Shown one piece after another: positions 54,918 through 64,000 of a stretch of 64,000 nt of DNA. This stretch comes from Anastatus disparis (Eukaryota; Arthropoda; Insecta; Hymenoptera; Eupelmidae): assembly GCA_017163975.1 (NCBI GenBank), contig JAFFSR010000353.1, forward strand, positions 1,926,501-1,990,500, given 5' to 3'. Numbering within the stretch: position 1 is the stretch's first letter; each line of letters starts with the position of its first letter. The translations under genes and the position numbers were made by a program. The notes beneath the pieces were generated by a model, which did no database searches, was not told where the DNA came from, and saw nothing but the letters and a program-made list of their open reading frames with translations.

Positions 54918-56518
54918 TATAACTAAAATAATTCTATATTTAATGGTTTCAATTTTAGTAACAGGAAAAGCCGCACGAAAAGAGATTAATAATCACATTT
55001 TCTGCGAAATATTGCCCTTGAATCAAGTAGGTGAAATATCAGTCTTAGTACCAAAAAAAAGACACTGAGCATTGCAAATTTATGCTCTTACTTCATAATA
55101 TAATAGTACCAACATTGGTCCCTAAAATTCAAGCTATAGTACTAATTGAAATGATATCGTCACTCTTATTTTAAGTACTTTAGTACATAAATTAGATATA
55201 CTTGATTTAGAACCTATTTTAACAATACTTTTCTTTCTCCGTGCAGTTGTTAGTTCTAATAAACGTCAAATACTGTTTTCGATTATTTCATGATTCGTGA
55301 TTGAAACACTTGGTTAAAAAAAAAAATTCCTATTATATTTTTCCATTGATTCAAATGCAATTTAGTAGAACAAATTCTTAATTCATCATGATATAATTTG
55401 TATTTAAACAATTTTTATGCACATTGTAATTTTAATTAATCTTTTTTATAAAAATAGAAAAATTTAATTTAGTACAAAACTACAATATCAAAATTGATGA
55501 GTTGCGGCAATTCTTTTTATTTTAAAATTGGCTAATTTATACAAAATTATATAATATATGGAAATTAAACCGAGCGACGTTAAGAGCGAGGTATTTTTTG
55601 CTAGTAAAAAATCATAATAAAATCTGTTAAAATGATATAACGATTTGAAAATTGTTATTTTCGGCAATTATAGCAGAGATTAGTAGAGATCGCCGATGAG
55701 CATAGGCGAGAGCGTGCCCGTTAAAATTCAATGTAAACTACAGCCGCCACATGGACAAATGCCCGAACTATACGCGCAGAGCCCCTCCACGTCAGAACGC
55801 GCGTAGAGAAGAAAGCGGGAGGGAAGGAGACAAACACATGAAACACGCGACTCCCAGTGGCGTAGGTAAACTTACGGCAAACTTGCTTTAGCTCGTTTTC
55901 GCCGCGGTACGGTATAGCTTTATTTAACAGTCCCGGAAATTCGTTGATTAATCATATATTTTATTTGAAACATAAATATATTTTTTAATACTAAAAATCC
56001 TTGAGATATAATCAAAGAAATTATAATAAATAAAATCTTTTAGGGGGCGATGAACATATGTACCTTTTTACCCTATTTAAATAATATACGCGGTGGTTGT
56101 GGTCACTAAGTCTTTACGCACCTCGCTGTTATTCTAATTTTGCCAAGTTCAAACCCGATCTTCCACCTATTTTTTTTTTTTTTTTTTATGTTTTATTTTT
56201 AAATATTATATATTTTTATATTCAATTTTTAAAGCGGAAAAAATAAAATTTAAAATTTATTTAACACCTTAAATTCTATTTTATTTCAAAAGTATAAAAA
56301 AATATATTTACAGATAGGGATAGAAAAAAGTTTTAATGTCAATATTACATAGATATATATAACTTATATCAATATGAAACAAAAATGCAGCTAGTTCTGT
56401 AATTTTTTTCCTGCTGAATAAAAAATATTAAAGATTGAAAAAAATTATTATAAATTATAGTTGTTTTTTATTCTCACTCAATTGCGAATAATAAAACCTT
56501 TTTTGTTCTTTAAAAAAA
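54918..56518. other. No gene; GC-richer island and tRNA-like box
   Basis: 55670-55930 is GC-richer with many CGs. At 56090-56170 GGTGG...CCACC brackets a B-box-like AGTTCAAACCC followed by a T-run, which could be a degraded tRNA or SINE; the cloverleaf fails. The remainder is AT-rich. Confidence 0.45.
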
Positions 56519-56713
56519 GGTCCTTTTCTAAATTTACATAAATGTTTGACATTTCTAACTCATTTAATAAAAATAGAAAATAAATATGAATAAATCTAAT
56601 TTCAATTTAGAAGAGTAAAAAGGATCTTTTCTAAATTTATTTAAATGTATGACATTTTTAACTCATTTAATAAAAATAGAAAATAAATATGAATAAATCT
56701 AATTTCATTTGAG
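56519..56713. repeat. ~98-bp tandem duplication
   Basis: AAGGTCCTTTTCTAAATTTA ... AATATGAATAAATCTAATTT is repeated once more immediately downstream with a handful of changes. Confidence 0.85.
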
Positions 56714-57069
56714 AAAAGTAAAATAGTAAATGAATCTGAAAAAATAAATAATTTTACGAATGTGAACTTTATTAAAGCGCATTTCAAATAATAATTACAT
56801 TAAATATCATTAATATTTTAAAAATTGGACTTTTTCTTCTCTCTTTTATTAAATATCATATTTTTATAATTTCATTGATTTTTATTTCCAAAACAAAAAA
56901 ATTGTTTTAACTAATATAATAATTCAAGTTCTCACAAGACAGATTAAATAAAATTTTCATTACATTTTAAATAGATTAATTCTTTTAGTCCCTTAAAAAC
57001 TGGCATTTTCTAAACTTATATAGGAGCTTGATAACATTATTTTCAATTTATTTAATAAAAATTCAACAT

Positions 57070-60000
57070 AAAATGTTGATTAGATTAGATTAGATTAGAT
57101 ATTGTTTATTTTGTATTATAATTACAAAAAAGCGTGAAAAATTACAAATAAAGTTGAAAAAATACATAAAAATACTTTAAATAGCCTTGTACATATAAAA
57201 TCAAAATAGTACAGTATGATATCACAGTCATAAAACATAATAGAGATAGTAATACTGTAATAGTAAGTCAATAAATTAAATAAAAGCGATATCACGGATA
57301 ACACGAATAAATACATGCAAAAAGTATAAATAATATAGTTAAAAATCAGTCTCAATATATATCAGTCAAAATAATTACATAAAATCAAGCGTGTAAAGAG
57401 CGCAGTCGAAATATCAGCAGTATACAGTAAGTTAAAATCACAGCAAGTTGAATGTACAGTAATATACAAGTCAATCTGATAAAAATATAATCATTCACTC
57501 TATGCACACACATCCTACATACACGCCAATAAATACAATCATGCCTTAAATCTATAAAGGGTACATCACATAATAAATTAACACATATGATATAGTCCGA
57601 AAATAATACTGTTTAATCGAGGTCGAGTAAAAACCTCCTCTGAGCGGCTTTAAACCTGCCGATTGATGGAAGATTTTTAATATCAGCAGGTAGGGAGTTC
57701 CAAAAATGCGCACCTTGAACTTGAAAGGAATTTCTTCCAGTCTCAGTGCGCATGAAGGGCACCGCAAGATCTTTAATCTCACCCCTAGTGGTCGCTCTGG
57801 GTATATATCTAGTGAAGAGACCCACTAGATATTCGGGAGTATTCATACGTACGATTTTGTACATAAGTACAGCCATAAAATACTGTCTCCTCGAATCAGT
57901 ACGTAGCCAACCCAAAGCATGTCTATGGGGAGAGATGTGATCATCCATTCTCACGCCTAATACATATCTCACACATGAATTTTGCATTGTCTGTAGCCGT
58001 CTTCGTAACTCCTGCGAAGCATCGAGCAAAACCACTGAGCAATAATCAAGATGTGGAAACAGCAGGGCGGTTGCGAGCTGCTTACGCAGAGCCTCAGTGG
58101 TGTACCGACGGAAAAACCGCAGGCTATAAATCACTCTATTGAATTTTTTAGTCAGCATATTAATATGCGGTTCCCACGACAATTTAGAGTCGAGTACAAC
58201 ACCAAGGCTCGTAACGGTGTCAGAGAAAGGAATACCGATACCGCTCCCCAGGTCAATCGTCCTTGGCTCACCCGAATAAAAATTTTTAATAAAACGATTA
58301 CTTCCAAAGACGATCGCCTTTGTTTTACTAGCATTCAAAGTGAGAGAAACACCAGCAGCCCACCCCGACACCGCCCTGGCCGCCCTCTGTAAAATACGAA
58401 TCCCCTCGTCCACATCATCATAAGGGACCTGTGTATAAATTTGAAGATCATCCGCATACAGCAGATGCCCGACGCAACCAGAGTCCAGTGCGTCACGTAC
58501 GTCATTTATGTAAAGGCAAAACAACAGAGGCCCCAGCACCGAACCCTGAGGTACTCCTAGATTGGTTGTTAGCCAATTCGATTCCTCCTTCAAATGTGTG
58601 GAAACCATTTGTTTCCTACCTGATAAATAGGAGTTAATCCATCCGAGTGCGGCCCTGGAGAACCCCATCGATCTAAGCCTCGCAAGAAGTTTGGAGGGAG
58701 AGATCGTGTCGAATGCCTTACTAAAGTCAAAAAGTAGCAGCAACGTGACAAGTTTCCTGTCTAGACCTGACCTTATATCGTCCGTAAGCTTAAGTACAGC
58801 AGTCTGCGTAGAATGGTTTTTCCTGAAGCCCGTCTGCATAGGATCGAGCAATTTTTTGGATGTAATGTACTCCTGCAGTTGGTCATGGGCGATCTTCTCA
58901 AGAACCTTTGAAAGAAAACATAAGATGGCTATAGGCCTAAAATCTTTTGGTTGCTTAGGTGCAGCACACTTTTTCAATGGTATAATACGTGCTTGCTTCC
59001 AACGGCAAGGGAAGACCCCCCGTGCAAAAGAGGAGTTGAACAGAGTCACAAGATGTTCACCAATAAATGGTAAAGCTTCAACTATCACGCTTTGCGGAAT
59101 GCCATCCTCACCACAAGCCTGTGAGGAAAAATGTGAAATTGCAAGAACAACATCATTAAAACTAATTGGTTTAAAGGTAAACCCACTTTCATTGCATTGA
59201 GAAAGAATTCTCAATCGCTCTTCACTATCCTCCTGCGGCGAGACTGACACCCCAGCAAAGTGCGCATTAAGCTCATCCGGAGTGAATCCATTCAAATCCC
59301 CTTGAGGTCCGGATAGCAGTCCCAGGTCTCTCAACTCCTTCCAGACATTACCACCCGCAAGAGCATCAAACAGTCTATTGTGAATATAAGCAGTCTTAGC
59401 ATGGTCCGTGCGTTCGTCTACCACCCTACGCAACCGCAGAAATTCAAGGAGATACTGCTTGTCCTCTGTCCGTTTGTATCTACGATATGTAGCATCTCTC
59501 TTACGCCGCATCCGTGACAATTCTTCATCTACCCATGGAAACTTATTCTTATTAGGCTTGAGCGCTTTCAACGGCGCCAAATTCTCGATTGCAGCAGTGA
59601 GATTGTCACAGAGGCAACCAAGTGCAGATTCAGGGTCAACCGCGTCAGTCATAAGCGGCGACCAATCACAGCCGGCAAGTTTCTCTCCCAATGCAGTTGG
59701 ACAAATATTTTTATAGTTCCTATACATGATAGGTTTTTGATCAAAAGTTATAGTGTTGCAAGGCAAACAGACGTCAATTAAATTATGCCGACTGTGAAAG
59801 CTCGCCGGTAGGTTCCGTGCATCAAGCACCACGTCGTTGTCATCAACAAAGATCAGGTCAATCCACGTGTGAGACGTAGGAGTATGATGCGTAGCACCGT
59901 GCTGGACCAACTGTAACGAAAGCTCAGCCGACAGCTTACTAAGAAACTTAGCATCACTGCTCTCTTTAAGGAGATCGGCATTCAAGTCCCCCATTATAAT

Positions 60001-60480
60001 TTTATGGGAATAGTCCGAACAAAAATTTCTCAAATCAATCAACAAATTAGAGTTTCTAGTAAACGAAACAGCAGGAGGACGATAAATGACAGAAACCAGC
60101 ACGGGCTCGGAGCCGCCAACTTGCACAGAACAGAAAATATATTCAGGCACCTCCGGCTTACCGCTACTATTACTAGTTTGCGTCTCCGAAGTGGCCAAAA
60201 TAGTGCATTTTAGATTATCCTTAATATACAAGGCAACTCCTCCACCACGCAAGTTTCTGTCCTGTCTAAACACTTTGTACCCCCCGACTCGAATGACGTC
60301 ATCCGATACAGACGGACCCAGCCAGGTCTCATCAACTCCAAATATGTCGTAAGAATGATAGCCACTTAAAAGTTCACGCACCTGCCCAATATGAGCTCTC
60401 AAAGAGGTCACATTCAGAAAGCACGCGCGCAGTTCACCCCTCCTCCCTATTCGACTCTCCGAAGAGGACCAGCGCAGTCA
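57070..60480 (-). mobile_element. Non-LTR retrotransposon (CR1-group-like), minus strand
   Basis: One long endonuclease/RT ORF, then ~540 bp of 3' UTR containing an AATAAA (57107-57112 on the complement), ending in a TCTAA pentanucleotide tail (four copies at 57078-57100). Ends in short microsatellites rather than poly(A) occur in CR1-type clades. No ORF1 is seen upstream of 60480, so the copy is probably 5'-truncated. Confidence 0.85.
57613..60477 (-). CDS. LINE ORF2: APE endonuclease and reverse transcriptase, open
   Basis: The frame is open from just after a TGA at 60480-60478; the first ATG-like start is not obvious. Coding evidence begins upstream of GTG 60411 with LRACFLNVTSLRAH, the usual start of this endonuclease. 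Counting from 60411: endonuclease motifs VDETWL (26-31), GGGVALYIK (57-65), GDLNAD (141-146), and SRHNLID (207-213) where the family has SDH. Reverse transcriptase has FRPIAILCFLSKVLEKI (491-507), FDFSKAFDTI (561-570), GVPQGSVLGPLLF (619-631) and YADD (652-655). The C-terminus is FWNSLPADIKNLPSIGRF. No RNase H. It would nick target DNA and prime reverse transcription on its own RNA. No stop or frameshift over 955 codons points to recent activity, apart from the D-to-R change in the SDH motif. Confidence 0.93.
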   Translation of the reverse strand: MRWSSSESRIGRRGELRACFLNVTSLRAHIGQVRELLSGYHSYDIFGVDETWLGPSVSDDVIRVGGYKVFRQDRNLRGGGVALYIKDNLKCTILATSETQTSNSSGKPEVPEYIFCSVQVGGSEPVLVSVIYRPPAVSFTRNSNLLIDLRNFCSDYSHKIIMGDLNADLLKESSDAKFLSKLSAELSLQLVQHGATHHTPTSHTWIDLIFVDDNDVVLDARNLPASFHSRHNLIDVCLPCNTITFDQKPIMYRNYKNICPTALGEKLAGCDWSPLMTDAVDPESALGCLCDNLTAAIENLAPLKALKPNKNKFPWVDEELSRMRRKRDATYRRYKRTEDKQYLLEFLRLRRVVDERTDHAKTAYIHNRLFDALAGGNVWKELRDLGLLSGPQGDLNGFTPDELNAHFAGVSVSPQEDSEERLRILSQCNESGFTFKPISFNDVVLAISHFSSQACGEDGIPQSVIVEALPFIGEHLVTLFNSSFARGVFPCRWKQARIIPLKKCAAPKQPKDFRPIAILCFLSKVLEKIAHDQLQEYITSKKLLDPMQTGFRKNHSTQTAVLKLTDDIRSGLDRKLVTLLLLFDFSKAFDTISPSKLLARLRSMGFSRAALGWINSYLSGRKQMVSTHLKEESNWLTTNLGVPQGSVLGPLLFCLYINDVRDALDSGCVGHLLYADDLQIYTQVPYDDVDEGIRILQRAARAVSGWAAGVSLTLNASKTKAIVFGSNRFIKNFYSGEPRTIDLGSGIGIPFSDTVTSLGVVLDSKLSWEPHINMLTKKFNRVIYSLRFFRRYTTEALRKQLATALLFPHLDYCSVVLLDASQELRRRLQTMQNSCVRYVLGVRMDDHISPHRHALGWLRTDSRRQYFMAVLMYKIVRMNTPEYLVGLFTRYIPRATTRGEIKDLAVPFMRTETGRNSFQVQGAHFWNSLPADIKNLPSIGRFKAAQRRFLLDLD

Positions 60481-62529
60481 TTGGGGAGAGGCTCTATTGA
60501 TAAACATCATTTTATTTTGGACACATAAAAAATGAAGAAATGCTTTTATTAAAAGTACATTAATATCAGTAGATCCTTTTTAATATCATTTCTTAGTATA
60601 GCAGCAAATATCTTAATATCAGGTTTTAAATGTCTTTTTATTGAATTAATTTAATATAAATTTATAATGTCAATTTTATTTAGGAAAAATGAAACTTTAC
60701 GAAACCTTGCAAATTTCACGGAAGCGTGTTTTAAATGAAAATGACTTTGAATTCTATTTTATTTTTAAAGATTTTACATTGAATTTTAACATTTCCAAAA
60801 ATTAAAAAAATAGATTTCAATTTTTTTTTTATAATTATTACAATGATTCCAAATTTCGAACCATAATATGAAAAGCATTTAAAATTTTTTTCAGTTTTAT
60901 AATTAATCAGGAAAAAATTTTATTCATGTTTTTAATGTTTAAAAATAGCAGTTTATTTATTAAATATATATTTTTTTAAGTTTTGACGTTTATTTTATCT
61001 TTTTAAAGTATATTTTTTACTGTTATTTAGGATGAATGTAATAAAATGCGTGAATACTGTATTTTATCATAAAAAATGTATTTAAATACAATATTCCAAA
61101 AAAATGAAGAAATTAATTATTCAAATAAACAAAATTTAATCATAAAAACGATGTGCAGCATGCAACGTGTTTGTCCTCAAAATGCTCATTTTACTAATTT
61201 CGTTATTTAATAATGGAAACTGTTTAGATAATTAAAAAAATTAAGTTTGGGGCAAGAAAGCTATAAAACTATGTTATTTGGTCCAAATAAAAAACGTACA
61301 ATAGCTGTGTTGGCTAAGTTTTAGGGTAAATTGCAACAATTAAAAATTTTTCCAAGTTTAAATCTTATGCTTTGCCTTTTTTTATTAAAAAAAAATTAAT
61401 AATATGCTTACAAATAAAATTTATTACAATACAATAGGAAACATTTTTGATAAAAAATATTGATCTACAATACAGCCGTTTAAAATAAAATAACTGTTAA
61501 CTGTAAGCATTTCTAAGTATGTGCTAATTAACGCTTTTTTAAACATAAAATTTTTAATTCAGACTTACTGTTCTTCGCATCGCTAGTATAAAAAAATTAA
61601 AGCTTTTTTCAAATCCCCAAACGCTGTTAAATGCAGAATTTGAATACAAAAAAAATTTTAAATAAAAAAATTTTTTTAATAAGAAATATTAGCAATAAAA
61701 ATTTTAAAAACGTTTTTTTTTTTAAATATAAATTATTTTCTTAATTTGCATGTAATGAAAATTTTTATTTGATATTTATTTCATCTTCTCTTTTTAAATT
61801 CTTCTTTATTTTATAGATCCATTTCATATAAGTAATTTGTGGAATTGATTATTCTGACAGATTTTCTTTTATAATTTAGCCAAAGCTCATTTATTTTGAT
61901 TTTTATGTAGTAATAAAAACATTATTGTATTATAATATAATTATATAACGTTTATAAATATAATTTATAAATAGATCAAATAAATTCATGCATAACATTT
62001 AAAAAGAATATATAAAATATTAATTAAATTCTAAACATAAATAAATTAATAATATACTTAAAGAGAGTATGTGATTTGAAAATTGTTTAAAATCTTATGA
62101 GAAACATGTTTCATAATAGAAAATGTTAAATAGAAAGTATTAAAACATGATAATAAAATAAAAATGTTTAAGACATTAATAATAAATCTAAAATAGCATA
62201 AAAAAATAAATGTTTTTGAATCAAGTTCAGAATTTGGCATTTTTTAACGAAAGGGATAATATGTTTTGAATAAACATTATATAAAGTTTAAATTAAGTTC
62301 ACAAAAATCTTACAAAAAGAATTACAAAATTTAATTTGAATGAAAAATTTTCAAATGAACAAGGAGAAGAAAGGTCCCTATCTTCGGAAAACGAATTTGG
62401 TTGAAACTAAAAAATCTGATTTTTTATGAAAAAAATTAAATGAAAAAAGGTTCCGGATATAAAAATACCGATATTTCATAAAAAATATAGTGAAAAAAAA
62501 CACTTATTGGAACTTGAATAGCCAAACAG
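60481..62529. other. AT-rich, no gene recognised
   Basis: Very AT-rich. Short frames only. No repeat or domain seen. Confidence 0.6.
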
Positions 62530-63030
62530 CTAAAATTCTTACTAGAAAATGTGTGATAGATCAAAGAAAGTACTTAAATATATTAATTTAAGCTGTATTG
62601 CATCAAAAAAGGTTATGTAGTTCAAAAGTTACGAATTACGAACGATCAAAATATACAAGTGAAATAGAATAAAAAATTTATCATATATTATATGCTAAAA
62701 CTATTAACTAATATGTAATAATTTTCAATTAAGCATAACTTTTTAACCACATTAAGCTTTTTTAAGTTGATAAGGCTTAAATTAAAGTATTTAATTTGTA
62801 CTTTTTTAATATTTAATACATTTTTCTGCAAGATTTTTAGTTGTCCGATCATTTAAATTCTTACGACAACTTCTGTTCATTATATTATTGAAAAATGTGT
62901 ATATCTTTGTCTCTGAACTCAATTTAAGCAAAAGAAAAAATACGGGTTAATTTTTTCCATCACGAAATCATATCTTGTAGTTTTAACTGAATTTGTTTCT
63001 TGAAGGTGGAGATGATTTCTCCTCATGAGT
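62530..63030. mobile_element. Third copy of the ACAAGGAG foldback family, diverged
   Basis: Shares, in order, CTGTATTGCATCAAAAAAGG, TAACTAATATGTAATAATTT, AAGCATAACTTTTTAACCAC, TTTTAGTTGT, ATCTTTGTCTC and TTTCTTGAAGGTGGAGATG with 45299-45917. Outer inverted ends are decayed. Confidence 0.68.
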
Positions 63031-63702
63031 AGGCTTTGATCATTAGTTATTTAAATATGAAAAAAATATTTATACTCAAGGTATAATTGCCTAATTAATT
63101 ATTACAAGTACTTTAAATGAACTTACAGTTTAAAATTTCAAAAGTTTTTTTTTGTATTATATTTGTTGGAAAAAATTTATAGTGTTGGAAAAATTTCAAA
63201 TTTGGTAAATGTTTAGGTGCAGTATCAATATAATTAACATTTTATTTAAAAAAAATACAACAAAATAACGTTTACCACATACATTTAAAACTGTTTTAAT
63301 AATAAAATTATCAATAAATGATTTTTTTTACATATCGTCGGCTTGGATTAAAATTCGGCTACTTCAAAAAAGTTTTTAGGTAAATTTTAAAATGAAAATT
63401 TCAATAAAATAATTTATAAAGAATCTAAATTTTTTTAATAATGAAATGTATAATTCGATGTAATGAGACAATTTGAATAATGAAGTACATATATTTGATG
63501 TAAATTTGACGAAAATTTTTTTTGTTTCAAAGCATACAAAAATTTTACGTTAAGTGTACGAACTTATGTGATACGATTTCCAATAAAAATAATTTTCACA
63601 AATTACACAAAACAATGCAATACTATCAAATATATTAATTTCAAATTTTATTGAATCATACTTAAAAAGTAATTAAACAAATCTATCTTTAAATTAAACG
63701 AA
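63031..63702. other. AT-rich, no gene recognised
   Basis: Nothing seen. Confidence 0.55.
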
Positions 63703-63973
63703 CCCTACTGAAAAATCTCAGGTGAGAAATCACCTGATTTCTCAGGTGATTTATCATGCCAAAATCTCATGTGACGATTTTTTTGGTTTTTACACGTTTC
63801 AAAGTATACTTAGTCAATTGCGAACTATTTTTGAAAATTTTTGAAAAACAGTTCGCAATTGACTAAGCATGGTTTGAAACGTGTAAAAACCAAAAAAATC
63901 GTCACATGAGATTTTGGCATGATAAATCACCTGAGAAATCAGGTGATTTCTCACCTGAGATTTTTTAGTAGGG
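63703..63973. mobile_element. CCCTACTGAAAAAT near-perfect hairpin MITE
   Basis: The ends CCCTACTGAAAAATCTCAGG and its complement (ATTTTTTAGTAGGG) bracket ~130-bp arms that pair almost perfectly, including GAAATCACCTGATTTCTCAG, CCAAAATCTCATGTGACGAT and TTAGTCAATTGCGAACT, with a ~15-base loop near 63835. An inner palindrome (AGGTGAGAAATCACCT) lies in each arm. No target duplication is clear. Confidence 0.92.
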
Positions 63974-64000
63974 AAATACATTTTATTTTTCAGTTAACTT

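Noticed and set aside
56090..56175. tRNA gene ending in CCACC and a T-run
   Set aside because: Only about five acceptor pairs and no proper T or anticodon stem.
57078..57100. Telomere-like (TTAGA)n repeat
   Set aside because: Only four units, located exactly at the 3' end of the LINE, so it is the element's tail. Typical insect telomeres are TTAGG.

Overview
This window is AT-rich eukaryotic DNA, almost certainly from an insect. There is one recognisable host exon: the last exon of NHP2, the H/ACA snoRNP protein, at 28411-28642, spliced with a normal polypyrimidine tract and AG. Nearly everything else is transposable-element sequence of kinds common in arthropods: IS630/Tc1/mariner, Helitron, non-LTR and LTR retrotransposons, piggyBac-like, PIF-like and hAT-like MITEs, and large unclassified TIR elements. 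Introns are short, and there are no bacterial operons or ribosome-binding sites. A hymenopteran host is possible, because this type of DD41D transposase is frequent there, but the sequence alone does not settle it.

Layout. 1-613: broken C2H2 zinc-finger exon. 674-9488: one huge near-perfect palindrome with two ~3.98 kb arms and an 844 bp spacer; each arm carries the same multi-exon gene and the same nested foldback MITE. 9489-11640: LTR-retrotransposon remnant on the minus strand. 12676-13064: foldback MITE, next to a Helitron helicase fragment (13190-13793). 15773-17470: broken zinc-binding gene split by a PIF-like MITE. 17496-20757: decayed RNase H-bearing LINE split by nested foldback elements. 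21980-22461: concentric palindrome. 22951-27929: DD41D mariner-like element whose right terminal repeat contains a 72-unit, 30-bp minisatellite. 28411-28642: NHP2 exon. 29185-29760 and 30414-30801: TTAA-flanked MITEs. 31108-35428: 4.3 kb inverted-duplicated element that looks like the coding relative of the TTAAGAGGAGG foldback MITEs. 37336-39656: hairpins, a hAT-like MITE pair and a TA-flanked MITE with a visible empty site. 39725-40425 and 48833-51570: degenerate TTTTTGGGCC minisatellites. 41206-45029: TIR element with a two-exon transposase-like pseudogene. 45116-48420: a coiled-coil repeat gene remnant, foldback elements, a 353-bp tandem repeat and a Ulp1-like protease remnant. 51968-56713: hairpins, microsatellites and little coding sequence. 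57070-60480: a LINE with an uninterrupted endonuclease/reverse transcriptase ORF. 60480-64000: AT-rich, with another foldback copy and a strong terminal hairpin.

How it fits together. The theme is inverted duplication. At least ten foldback elements occur, several bounded by TTAA, and two long elements (674-9488 and 31108-35428) carry coding sequence in opposed orientation. Shared termini connect small hairpin MITEs to a long coding element, which suggests a mobilising source. Only the NHP2 exon and the 57613-60477 LINE ORF look free of disabling mutations; exon 4 in the left palindrome arm is also open.
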